Shown piece after piece: positions 6,057 through 13,160 of a stretch of 20,568 bases of DNA. The stretch's first letter is position 1. The number at the start of each line of letters is the position of its first letter. This DNA is from a virus. The DNA lies in the IMG/VR virus record IMGVR_UViG_3300005582_000150, positions 1 through 20,568 of that record; one strand, given 5' to 3'. A program made the position numbers and the translations under genes. Below the pieces are notes generated by a model. It was not told the DNA's origin. It saw only the letters and a list, made by a program, of their open reading frames with translations, and searched no databases.

Positions 6057-8825
6057 ATGCTGAATCAAGTGTTTGATACTGACCTTAATCTATTTGACTC
6101 TGCACTATTTGGTGGTACAGACGTAGTCTATGATGATGCAGTATTTGATTCAGCACTCTTTGATACTAGTGGTGTACCAGCAATAACTTTAACTGGTGCT
6201 ACTACTACACAAAATGCCTCGTCAAGTGCTGCAGCAATTACTCAAAATATTAATTTAAGTGCTGCTGCAACTACTCAAGCTGCGACTTCAAGTGCTAATA
6301 CAATTACACAAGTACATGCTACATTAGTAGGCTCTGCAAGTTCTCAGTCTGCTACGTCAGCTACTGGTGCAGGTACACAGACTTACAATACTCTAGCAGG
6401 TAGTACATCTAGCCAAGCTGCAAGCTCTTCAACTGGTGTCATTGTACATATACATGTTGTATCAGGTACAGTGTCTAGTCAAGCTGCAGCCAGTAGTACA
6501 GGAACTGTAACTCAAATACAAGTTTTAACAGGATCTGCATCTAGCCAGTCTGCTGTATCAGGTACAGGAACTGTAACTCAAGTACAAGTTTTAACAGGCG
6601 ACACAACTAGCCAGTCTGCTATATCAAGTACAGGTATAGTATCTGTTGTAGATAACGCAATTAATATTGCAGGCGCTCCTGTTTCTCAATCAGCTATATC
6701 TAGCGCTGGCACAATTGTACAGGCGTATGTTCTTGCAGAGAGTGCTTCTAGTCAGTCTGGAGCTAGTAGTACAGGTTTAGTTTCACAAATATATACTACA
6801 CTTGTAGATTCTGCAACTAATCAAGCAAATGCTTCTTCTGCAAATTCTGTAGTTCAAGTACATACTACCTTAATTAGTGCAGCGTCTAGTCAAGTTAATA
6901 ATACTTCTACTGGAACTATATCTCAAAGTCATAGTCTATCTAGTGCAACTGCTAATCAAAATAATACAAGCTCTACTGGAGTTATTTCACAGACACATAG
7001 CTTAACTCAATCAGATTCTAATCAAACTAATGCTTCAAGCACAGATGCCGCTACAGCTAATCAAATAATATCTGGAGCACCTTCTTCACAAGTTGCTATT
7101 TCTAGTGCAAGTTCTATAACTCAGGCACATACGACTTTAATTGATTCAACTACATCTCAAGCTAATATAAGTTCTACTGGCTCTATTGCTGGCTCGCAGA
7201 CAGTTGTAGGTGCAGCATCTAGTCAAAGTGCTACATCATCTGTTGGTTCTATTGTACATATACATGTGCTTACAAGTTCAGCATCTTCTCAAACTAATAG
7301 TAGTTCTGCTGATACAACCTCTCAAGCACATAATTTGACTAGTGCTGCCAGTGCTCAAGCATCTAATAGCAGTACAGGCACAGTAACACAAAGTCAAATA
7401 TTAACTGGATCAAATGTTTCAGAAGCTAATAATGCTGGAACAGGTACGGTAATACAAGTACATAATACACTAATTGGATCTTCAGTATCTCAAGCAGCAA
7501 CAAGTGCAACAGGTACTATAGCTCAAAGTCAGATTTTAGTTGGTAGTGCAGCTAATCAATCAAATGTATCATCTGCAAATACTATAATTCAAATTTATAG
7601 TACACTAGTTGGAACTACAAGTTCTCAATCTAATACAACAAATGTTGCAGCTGTTACAACTACACAGGCTGTTATTGGTGCGCCTAGCTCTCAAGCTAAC
7701 TTTACAAATACTGATTCTATATCTCAGATACATAACACCACTGGCACAGCATCTACACAAGCTGCAGAATCTCTGACTGGTGTTATAACACTTGCACTGC
7801 CATTAACTATAACAGCAACAAATCAGTTAAATGCTGCAAGTACTGGCGCAGTAGTTCAAACGTATAATCTTTTTAGTGTAACTTCTACACAAGACAATTT
7901 AACTTCTTCTAATCTTATAACACAAACTTATACAACACTTATAGGCTCTGCAACTGCTGTAAGTAACGTTAGCTCTGTAGGTACTATTGCACAAGCAATA
8001 ACATTAAGTGGTGCTTCTTGTTCTAGCAGTGCAGTGTCTGCACCTGGAACAGTTCAGCTTAATCAGATTCTTGTGGGAACAAGTTGTGTAACAAGCAATA
8101 CGTCAAACACTGGTTCAGTTGTTGTTGTTCACAATGTTGTGGATTATTATGCTACAACGCAAGCTAATAATTCATCGACTAGTAACATTACTCAAGCACA
8201 GAACTTATCTAGTTTTAATCCAACCCAAAATTCAGCTTCTTCGCAAGCTGCTATATCTGTAACATATAATTTAAGTGGTTCAGCTGCGGCTGTTGCTAAT
8301 TTATCTTCAATTTCTTCAATAATACAAGGCTATAAATTATTTGGCAGTGGCGTTATACAGTTTAATTCTGCCAGCAGTTCTATAATAGTACAAGCTTACA
8401 ATTTAATAGGTTCTTTTTGCACTCAAACCGCAAATAGCGAAATAGACGTTGTACGAGCAGATCTATCACCACAACAGATATATTTATTAGACCAATTTAT
8501 TACAAATCAGCTGTCACAAAATCCAACTGTATCTCAGTTTGCGACAGGTATTTTAACCATATTAACAACAAGACAAATAGATGAGTTTGTTAATTTCTTA
8601 GTGGAGGGAGCAATGCCTACAGTTAGTGAAATTGCTGATGAATTGATGCTAAGATTAACAAATCAGCCTATTTCAGTAGATTTGATAACTAATGCCAAAA
8701 CTGGTGTAGCTGTTGCAGTAAAGTCTGAATTGATGACAGCAAACATTGGTGTAAATGTAAGACAGGTTAATTACGTTAATGTAATTGGCACTGGGCAAAG
8801 TGGAAATGAGTGGGGTCCGCAATGA
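6057..8825 (+). CDS. Large 22-residue-repeat structural/adhesin protein
   Basis: This 922-residue protein has three parts. Residues 1-41 carry an internal echo ('FDSALFGG', then 'FDSALFDTSG'). Residues ~42-798 hold about 34 consecutive imperfect repeats of 21-24 residues, with a consensus near '(V/T/N)LxGSASSQxAxSSTGTIxQxH'. Residues ~799-922 lose the repeat and become helical ('SPQQIYLLDQFITNQLSQ', 'MPTVSEIADELMLRLTNQP'). The repeats are Ser/Thr/Ala/Gln-rich with alternating hydrophobic positions, compatible with a beta-solenoid or other fibrous fold. There is no signal peptide or transmembrane segment. The start has TAGGAG upstream, overlapping the previous stop, and the stop overlaps the next ATG (ATGA at 8822). 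It is probably an elongated virion fibre, with the helical C-terminus for attachment or assembly. The function is inferred, and I cannot name a family. Confidence 0.6.
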   Translation: MLNQVFDTDLNLFDSALFGGTDVVYDDAVFDSALFDTSGVPAITLTGATTTQNASSSAAAITQNINLSAAATTQAATSSANTITQVHATLVGSASSQSATSATGAGTQTYNTLAGSTSSQAASSSTGVIVHIHVVSGTVSSQAAASSTGTVTQIQVLTGSASSQSAVSGTGTVTQVQVLTGDTTSQSAISSTGIVSVVDNAINIAGAPVSQSAISSAGTIVQAYVLAESASSQSGASSTGLVSQIYTTLVDSATNQANASSANSVVQVHTTLISAASSQVNNTSTGTISQSHSLSSATANQNNTSSTGVISQTHSLTQSDSNQTNASSTDAATANQIISGAPSSQVAISSASSITQAHTTLIDSTTSQANISSTGSIAGSQTVVGAASSQSATSSVGSIVHIHVLTSSASSQTNSSSADTTSQAHNLTSAASAQASNSSTGTVTQSQILTGSNVSEANNAGTGTVIQVHNTLIGSSVSQAATSATGTIAQSQILVGSAANQSNVSSANTIIQIYSTLVGTTSSQSNTTNVAAVTTTQAVIGAPSSQANFTNTDSISQIHNTTGTASTQAAESLTGVITLALPLTITATNQLNAASTGAVVQTYNLFSVTSTQDNLTSSNLITQTYTTLIGSATAVSNVSSVGTIAQAITLSGASCSSSAVSAPGTVQLNQILVGTSCVTSNTSNTGSVVVVHNVVDYYATTQANNSSTSNITQAQNLSSFNPTQNSASSQAAISVTYNLSGSAAAVANLSSISSIIQGYKLFGSGVIQFNSASSSIIVQAYNLIGSFCTQTANSEIDVVRADLSPQQIYLLDQFITNQLSQNPTVSQFATGILTILTTRQIDEFVNFLVEGAMPTVSEIADELMLRLTNQPISVDLITNAKTGVAVAVKSELMTANIGVNVRQVNYVNVIGTGQSGNEWGPQ
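6180..8450 (+). repeat. In-frame tandem ~66-bp coding repeat array (~34 units)
   Basis: A period of 66-69 bp underlies the middle of the 922-aa protein. Most copies have diverged, but copies around 6498 and 6564 still share a 35-base stretch with one mismatch at exact 66-bp spacing. The 15-base string 'tgtacatatacatgt' recurs near 6443 and 7255, twelve repeat units apart. These features point to growth by unequal recombination or slippage, followed by drift and some later gene conversion. Confidence 0.8.
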
Positions 8826-8956
8826 GTAGTTGGGGCAATAGTTGGAAATCAAGTTGGCAACAATCATGGGGAAGCATATTTAAAGAGCGATTACTACGCT
8901 TAGTTAAGATGCCTTCAAAATACTTAGTAATGCCTCGTTTTAGAATAGGTAAATAA
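8822..8956 (+). CDS. 44-aa Trp-ladder microprotein
   Basis: This 44-codon gene overlaps the preceding stop (ATGA at 8822) and the following start (TAATG at 8954-8958), so it is translationally embedded between two structural genes. Residues 1-18 read 'MSSWGNSWKSSWQQSWGS', with Trp at positions 4, 8, 12 and 16, an exact four-residue spacing that puts one aromatic stripe on a helix. The rest ('IFKERLLRLVKMPSKYLVMP') is basic and amphipathic. I recall small 'W.NSW..SW' proteins near portal genes of environmental phages, but have no function for them. A membrane-interface or virion peptide is a guess. Tight coupling on both sides argues that it is really translated. Confidence 0.6.
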   Translation: MSSWGNSWKSSWQQSWGSIFKERLLRLVKMPSKYLVMPRFRIGK

Positions 8957-9228
8957 TGAAAGCTTTAAACTTAGAATTGCCAGTAGTTTCTACTGCCACC
9001 GATACTGTTGAGTTTGAATTAAAATCACAACAAGCAATACAACTTGTAGATAGCTCTGCATCAACGCAAATTACTGATACAGAATATAATCATCCTGCTC
9101 TTAGAAACCCAAGCGAATGGATTATAACTTCAGTTACAGATAATGACGATATTATAGCTTATAATAACACGACACGTCATACTTTCGAAGGTAGTATTTC
9201 AGAACTTAATGAAATTTTAAGAGGCTAA
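8956..9228 (+). CDS. Hypothetical 90-aa protein preceding portal
   Basis: This 90-residue acidic protein has its start overlapping the previous stop by one base. It stops 3 bp before the portal start. Residues 1-50 look like beta strands ('TDTVEFELKSQQAIQLV'). The end has 'IIAYNNTTRHTFEGSISELN', suggesting a small beta domain followed by a short helix. There is no membrane segment, cysteine or enzyme motif. I do not recognise the family. Its position, coupled to the microprotein upstream and the portal downstream, suggests a small head-tail or portal-associated component. Confidence 0.55.
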   Translation: MKALNLELPVVSTATDTVEFELKSQQAIQLVDSSASTQITDTEYNHPALRNPSEWIITSVTDNDDIIAYNNTTRHTFEGSISELNEILRG

Positions 9229-9231
9229 TAT

Positions 9232-10812
9232 ATGGCTGTAGTCAATGCTGCTTCTGCAAATAAAACAGTAGCTGATCCTAATGCTGAGTACGAGTCTCTC
9301 AGAGTATTATGGAAACGAAGCAGAGCTGTTTGTAGTGGAGAAAGATTTGTAAAAGACTATGATGGTTTTATTGATGTCAATAGTTTTACAAATCTTTTAT
9401 TACCGTTTTCACCGTCAATGACACAACGTCAATATGATTTCTACAAAGCAGAAGCAGAGTTGCCAGGTATTGTAGCTCAATTTGCCAAAATGCTTGTAGG
9501 TGGTTTATTAAGAAAACAACCAACACTATCATTACCAGAAGAACTTCCTCCTGAAGTTTTCAATTGGATTATGAATGAGTTTTGTCAAGATGATAATAGT
9601 ATTATCAGTTTTCTTGATACAGCTTTATGGGAAGAGCTTCAAACAAGCCGTGCTTGGGTTTATATTGATTATCCTGTTATTGAAAATCCAGATTCTCTTT
9701 CTTTAGAAGAGAAAGCAAAACTTAAACCATATCCAATTTTATGGCAAGCTGAATCTGTAATAAATTGGAGAGTTAGTTCTGACAGTCGTGGTAAGTCAAT
9801 TTTAAATAGAATTATTGTTAGATCTTATGAAGAGTTCTTTGAGTTAAATGAATTTCATGCAACATATCGCGATACTGTAAAGGTACATGAGCTTGATGAA
9901 GATGGCTTTTATCAAATAAGAGTATTTCAACAAACTAGTGATGCTAATTCAGTTCAAATTGTAAATGGACAAGTTCAGAAAGAATATTCTTTAAAAAAAC
10001 CTGTATTTGTTTTGATTGATACAATTACAAATATTCTATCAAACGGTGAACGATTAACAATAGTTCCTGCATGGCCATTAAATGGTAATGTAGCTCCAGC
10101 TGAGCCTGTTCTTATGCCTGTTGTTGATAAAGAATTAAATCTTTATAACAAAATAAGTAGAAGAAATCATTTACTATATGGTGCATCTACATACACTCCA
10201 ATTGTTATTTCTGACATGAGTGATGAAGATTTTGATAATGTAACTGCAGCAGGATTAGGTTCTTGGATTAGGCTGAGACAAGGTGACAGTGCAACAGTTT
10301 TAGAAACACCTACAGCAGCATTACAAGACATGGATAGAGCCATTTCAGCTTCTATTGAAGAAATGGCTAAGATGGGCATCAGAATGTTAAGTCCTGAATC
10401 TGCTCAATCTGGTGTTGCTCTTGAAATTAGAAATGCTGCACAAACTGCTCAATTAGGTTCTTTAAATACTAAGATTAGCAATACTATGAAACAAGTTATT
10501 GCTTTCATGATTAACTGGAGATATAATTTAGAGTTAACCCCTCAAGACGTTACTTTTAGTCTATCAGCTGACTTTAATCCAGTTCCACTAGGTGCAGATT
10601 GGTTAAGACTTGTTACTGAATGGTATCAACAAGGACTTGTGCCGAGATCTATTTGGTTACAAATTCTTAAACAAAACGATATTGTACCACCTGATTATGA
10701 TGATGAAGCTGGTAGAATGGAAATTACAGCAGACCAAGAAATGTTAATTCAACGACAAAATGAACAATATGCATCTCAAATAGAGAATCAACAGCAAGAA
10801 ATTCAACCTTAA
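9232..10812 (+). CDS. Portal protein (DUF4055-like)
   Basis: At 526 residues this is in the usual portal size range. Its N-terminus resembles DUF4055 portals: 'YESLRVLWKRSRAVCSGERF' then 'VKDYD' at residues ~20-44, a Tyr-rich 'MTQRQYDFYKAEAELPGIV' block, and 'FAKMLVGGLLRKQPTLSLP' around residue 85-103. The middle has an aromatic beta region ('AWVYIDYPVI', 'YPILWQAESVINWRV'). The C-terminal third is helical ('AISASIEEMAKMGIRML', 'VALEIRNAAQTAQLGSLNT') like a portal stem and crown, with a Gln/Glu-rich tail. It would form the dodecameric ring at the capsid vertex, through which DNA and any packaged proteins pass. It is followed after 12 bp by the first tagged paralogue and then the MuF-type fusion, matching the usual portal-MuF order except for the inserted array. 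Confidence 0.8.
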   Translation: MAVVNAASANKTVADPNAEYESLRVLWKRSRAVCSGERFVKDYDGFIDVNSFTNLLLPFSPSMTQRQYDFYKAEAELPGIVAQFAKMLVGGLLRKQPTLSLPEELPPEVFNWIMNEFCQDDNSIISFLDTALWEELQTSRAWVYIDYPVIENPDSLSLEEKAKLKPYPILWQAESVINWRVSSDSRGKSILNRIIVRSYEEFFELNEFHATYRDTVKVHELDEDGFYQIRVFQQTSDANSVQIVNGQVQKEYSLKKPVFVLIDTITNILSNGERLTIVPAWPLNGNVAPAEPVLMPVVDKELNLYNKISRRNHLLYGASTYTPIVISDMSDEDFDNVTAAGLGSWIRLRQGDSATVLETPTAALQDMDRAISASIEEMAKMGIRMLSPESAQSGVALEIRNAAQTAQLGSLNTKISNTMKQVIAFMINWRYNLELTPQDVTFSLSADFNPVPLGADWLRLVTEWYQQGLVPRSIWLQILKQNDIVPPDYDDEAGRMEITADQEMLIQRQNEQYASQIENQQQEIQP

Positions 10813-10824
10813 AAGATAAATAAA

Positions 10825-11253
10825 ATGGCAGATCCAGAACGTTCGGCAGCAATGAAGGGCAATAAAAATGCCTCTAAGAGTGGTAAAGCTTCACTTACAA
10901 CAGGAGAAAAAGTTGGATATGGTGCCGTTGGCGGTCTTTTAGGTAATACATTAGCTGCAGTTGGTAGAAGACCAGCACGTATAGAGCTAACAGCAAAGCA
11001 AAATAGAGTTTTAAACAAAGCTCAAGAAAAGGTAGACCGTAGTAAACGTGAATACTGGAAGGGAGTCGCGCCAGAAAAGTACTATGAAGCTGGCAAGAGA
11101 CTTGGTAACACGCGTAGCAAAGTTATAGGTACAGATATTAAATTTAATAATAAAACTAAAGCCATTAAAGCTGCCAGCATTGTTGCAGGAGCAACAGGTG
11201 GCATTGCACTAGCTTCAAAGGTAAAACAACCTACAGCAGATAAAAAGAAATGA
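10825..11253 (+). CDS. Tagged glycine-zipper paralogue 1
   Basis: This protein has 142 residues. Residues 1-20 are the shared leader 'MADPERSAAMKGNKNASKSG'. Residues ~30-47 ('VGYGAVGGLLGNTLAAVG') form a glycine-zipper, membrane-compatible helix. Residues 48-113 are a strongly charged, Lys/Arg-rich helical body. Residues ~116-131 ('AASIVAGATGGIALAS') form a second glycine-rich segment, and the tail is basic ('TADKKK'). Its first 61 bases are identical to those of paralogue 5. It is not a known enzyme. A basic, possibly DNA-binding protein with two membrane-capable helices beside portal and MuF genes fits an internal virion or ejection protein, but that is inference. A 44-bp spacer, the longest in the array, follows. 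Confidence 0.6.
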   Translation: MADPERSAAMKGNKNASKSGKASLTTGEKVGYGAVGGLLGNTLAAVGRRPARIELTAKQNRVLNKAQEKVDRSKREYWKGVAPEKYYEAGKRLGNTRSKVIGTDIKFNNKTKAIKAASIVAGATGGIALASKVKQPTADKKK

Positions 11254-11297
11254 ACAAAAAGAGCAGTAATGAAAAATAAACAAAAAGGATAAATAAA

Positions 11298-11654
11298 ATG
11301 GCAGATCCAGAACGTTCAGCAGCATTGAAGGGCAATAAAAATGCCTCTAAAGACGGTGCTTCAACTAAGCAAAAAGTAGGTATAGGAATAGGTGTTGCAG
11401 GAGCAGGTCTTACAGCTGCATTGCTGGTTAGAAAAGGAAAGCTTAAAGCTTTAAGAGCTAAAGAAGTTGTAAACGATGCAAAGGCGAAAACTCTAAGTCC
11501 TGCAGAAGTTGCAAAAGCAAAAACACGCGAAGCAAGACAGCAGCAGCTAAATGAAATTAAGAAAAACTCTGCAGCGTTTGAAAAAGAAAGAGCACCTCGT
11601 GTTGCATTAGCTTCAACTTTAAGGCAAGCTAAACAAGCAAAAACAAAAGGATAA
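11298..11654 (+). CDS. Tagged glycine-zipper paralogue 2
   Basis: This protein has 118 residues and the leader 'MADPERSAALKGNKNASKDG'. A single glycine-zipper segment at ~27-44 ('VGIGIGVAGAGLTAALLV') is the most transmembrane-like of the family. Residues 45-118 are a Lys/Ala/Gln-rich helical domain ('LRAKEVVNDAKAKTLSPAEV', 'TREARQQQLNEIKKNSA') with no second hydrophobic segment, unlike paralogues 1, 3 and 4. The upstream 'aaaaggataaataaa' is shared with other copies. After the stop, 5 bp separate it from paralogue 3. It is a membrane-anchored basic helical protein of unknown function; an internal virion role is inferred from the neighbourhood. Confidence 0.6.
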   Translation: MADPERSAALKGNKNASKDGASTKQKVGIGIGVAGAGLTAALLVRKGKLKALRAKEVVNDAKAKTLSPAEVAKAKTREARQQQLNEIKKNSAAFEKERAPRVALASTLRQAKQAKTKG

Positions 11655-11659
11655 ATAAA

Positions 11660-12022
11660 ATGGCAGATCCTGAACGTTCAGCAGCATTGAAGGGCAATAA
11701 GAATGCCTCTAAAGACGGTGCTTCAGCTGAAAAAGGCTCCATAATAAACAAAATTGGGGCGTTAGCTGGGGCTTATTATGGCGCAAAACAAATATCAAAT
11801 ACAATACCTGAGATAGAAAAAGCTAAGAGAATACAAAAGAAACTAAGGGAAAATAAGAAAATTAATCCTGAGTTAAAAAGATCTCGTGCTGCTGATGTAT
11901 TTGTTAAACAGGCTAAACTGAAAGCTCAAATAAAAGGGGTTAAACTTGGAGCTGCTGTTGTAGGCGGTGTCGCTGGTTATAAATTAACAAAAGCTATAAA
12001 AGAAGATTTTCAAGGAAAATAA
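11660..12022 (+). CDS. Tagged glycine-zipper paralogue 3
   Basis: This protein has 120 residues and the same leader as paralogue 2. DNA identity with paralogue 2 runs through 'gacggtgcttca', so these two are closest at the 5' end. A short Gly/Ala segment at ~32-42 ('IGALAGAYYGA') and a second at ~96-107 ('LGAAVVGGVAGY') flank a charged helix ('IEKAKRIQKKLRENKKI'). This hairpin-like plan recurs in paralogues 1 and 4. The body has no recognisable homology to its siblings beyond the leader and composition. The stop is one base from the next ATG. Function unknown; the same virion-interior hypothesis applies. Confidence 0.6.
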   Translation: MADPERSAALKGNKNASKDGASAEKGSIINKIGALAGAYYGAKQISNTIPEIEKAKRIQKKLRENKKINPELKRSRAADVFVKQAKLKAQIKGVKLGAAVVGGVAGYKLTKAIKEDFQGK

Positions 12023-12023
12023 A

Positions 12024-12446
12024 ATGACAGATCCTGAACGTTCAGCAGCAATGAAGGGCAATAAGAATGCCTCTAAAAATGGCCTTTCAGATAAACAAAA
12101 AATTGGATTAGCAGCTGGTGTTGGTTATTTTGGTGCAGCTACAATTGCAAAAAACACTCTAAATACAAGAGATATTGATAGAACTAAACGCACTTTAGCA
12201 TCTAAAGCAGAAACGCTTGCTCAAGACGAAAAAAAGTATAGAGACGCCTGGAGAACAATAAAAATTGAAGAGATAGACGCATATAATAAACTCAAAACAA
12301 AAAGAACACAAAGTGCTATTAAAACTCTTAATGAACTAAATTCACAAGTAAAAGCTCGTAATACGAAAATTGGAAAAATTGGTCTCGCAGGAGCTGCAAT
12401 TGCAGGAACAGGTACATACCTTTACTTAAATAAAAAGGATAAATAA
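12024..12446 (+). CDS. Tagged glycine-zipper paralogue 4
   Basis: This protein has 140 residues. The leader is 'MTDPERSAAMKGNKNASKNG', the only copy with Thr at position 2. Glycine-rich hydrophobic segments lie at ~27-42 ('IGLAAGVGYFGAATIA') and ~119-135 ('IGLAGAAIAGTGTYLYL'). Between them is a ~75-residue charged helix ('RTKRTLASKAETLAQDEKKY') that looks like a coiled coil. The terminal 'NKKDK' is encoded by the same DNA string that ends paralogue 2 in another frame. Only one base separates it from paralogue 5. Two membrane-capable helices bracketing a long polar helix suggest a membrane-spanning or ejection-type protein; this is not proven. Confidence 0.6.
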   Translation: MTDPERSAAMKGNKNASKNGLSDKQKIGLAAGVGYFGAATIAKNTLNTRDIDRTKRTLASKAETLAQDEKKYRDAWRTIKIEEIDAYNKLKTKRTQSAIKTLNELNSQVKARNTKIGKIGLAGAAIAGTGTYLYLNKKDK

Positions 12447-12447
12447 A

Positions 12448-12972
12448 ATGGCAGATCCAGAACGTTCGGCAGCAATGAAGGGCAATAAAAATGCCTCTAA
12501 GAGTGGTAGTGGAAAAGCACAAAAATTTCTTAACGCTGGTATGATGATTGGCGGTACTGCAGCAGGAGCTGCATTAGCAAGCAAAAAAGGTAAAGATGGA
12601 ATAGAGAAAAAAGATACTCCTAAGCTAGCTGCTGCAGGATTTGGCGGTGGTCTTGCAGGCACTCTTGTAGGTGGTATTGCAGGTGCAGCCGCAATGATTC
12701 CTGCAGGTAAAAGAGTAGAAGCACAGCAAGATCGTATTACAAAAAAAGTTGGCTTAGACGCATATAAAGCAAAATATTCTGAAAAACCTGGTGCATATGA
12801 CGCATCTATTAAAAAAGGTGCTTCACGTATGGTCAAAAGTGGCGCTGTTGGTAGTAAATTTGCAAAAGCAACAATGAGAGCAATTAATATTGGTGCGCAG
12901 GCTGGGACAGCAATTGGTGCCGCTGGTGCCGGTGCAGCAGTAATGAAATATAAGGAAAGAAAAAATAAATAA
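12448..12972 (+). CDS. Tagged glycine-zipper paralogue 5 (largest)
   Basis: This protein has 174 residues. Its first 61 bases are identical to paralogue 1, giving the leader 'MADPERSAAMKGNKNASKSG'. Three glycine-zipper segments are visible: ~27-45 ('FLNAGMMIGGTAAGAALAS'), ~60-84 (rich in GGG, GG and GAA) and ~146-166 (rich in GAQAG and GAAGAG). Basic linkers and a C-terminal 'KERKNK' complete it. The segment content is reminiscent of pore-forming or ejection proteins, but no named family is recognised. It ends the array and is followed by a 32-bp A-rich spacer and the 49-aa gene before the MuF-RNAP fusion. Confidence 0.6.
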   Translation: MADPERSAAMKGNKNASKSGSGKAQKFLNAGMMIGGTAAGAALASKKGKDGIEKKDTPKLAAAGFGGGLAGTLVGGIAGAAAMIPAGKRVEAQQDRITKKVGLDAYKAKYSEKPGAYDASIKKGASRMVKSGAVGSKFAKATMRAINIGAQAGTAIGAAGAGAAVMKYKERKNK

Positions 12973-13004
12973 AAGAAAAATAAATAAAATAACAAGAGGT
13001 TATA

Positions 13005-13154
13005 ATGCCATTGAAAAAGAGATTTTTTCAAAAAGTAATATCAGAAAACATTTCTACTGAAATAAAATATGGTAAACCTCAAAAACAAGCTATTGCCATA
13101 GCCTTAAATACAGCAAGAAAGGCTAAGCAAAAGCAAACTAAAAAGAAAGAATAA
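13005..13154 (+). CDS. 49-aa basic conserved phage protein ('GKPQKQAIAIAL' type)
   Basis: This 49-residue, very Lys-rich protein starts at an ATG with AAGAGG upstream. It reads 'MPLKKRFFQKVISENISTEI', followed by 'KYGKPQKQAIAIALNTARKA' and a Lys/Gln-rich tail. I recognise the pattern 'ISxNIxxEIxxGKPQKQAxAIAL..ARK' from small proteins found beside head genes in many phages. Their function is unknown to me. It is helical, soluble and strongly positive, so it could bind DNA or a virion partner. It ends 6 bp before the MuF-RNAP start. Confidence 0.65.
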   Translation: MPLKKRFFQKVISENISTEIKYGKPQKQAIAIALNTARKAKQKQTKKKE

Positions 13155-13160
13155 AGCAAT

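Larger units (their letters stand above)
10811..12972 (+). repeat. Five-gene array with conserved 5' cassette (leader-coding repeat)
   Basis: Each gene begins with a nearly invariant ~55-60 bp coding segment starting at 10825, 11298, 11660, 12024 and 12448, preceded in four copies by an A-rich '(a)aaaggataaataaa' or a close variant. Similarity stops abruptly after about codon 20, and the downstream bodies diverge completely. Copies 1 and 5 are identical over 61 bases; copies 2 and 3 are the next closest pair. The repeat therefore carries the ribosome site, the start codon and the leader peptide as one unit. Confidence 0.85.

Noticed and set aside
6180-8450. Regular repeats considered as a CRISPR array or noncoding satellite
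   Set aside because: Repeats keep the reading frame, have no constant repeat plus unique spacer pattern, and encode one continuous protein.
6057-8825. 922-aa repeat protein considered as tape measure
   Set aside because: Tape measures are largely helical, often with hydrophobic segments. This one is Ser/Thr-rich with a 22-residue beta-like repeat and lies among fibre genes.
10825-12972. Leader array considered as a diversity-generating retroelement template/variable pair
   Set aside because: No reverse transcriptase is present, differences are not adenine-specific, and the variation is whole-body replacement after codon ~20.
12426-13031. 201-codon minus-strand open frame with a hydrophobic start
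   Set aside because: It lies antisense across paralogue 5. Its hydrophobicity is the reverse reading of Gly/Ala/Lys codons and A-rich spacer, and the + strand gene has leader homology and a ribosome site.
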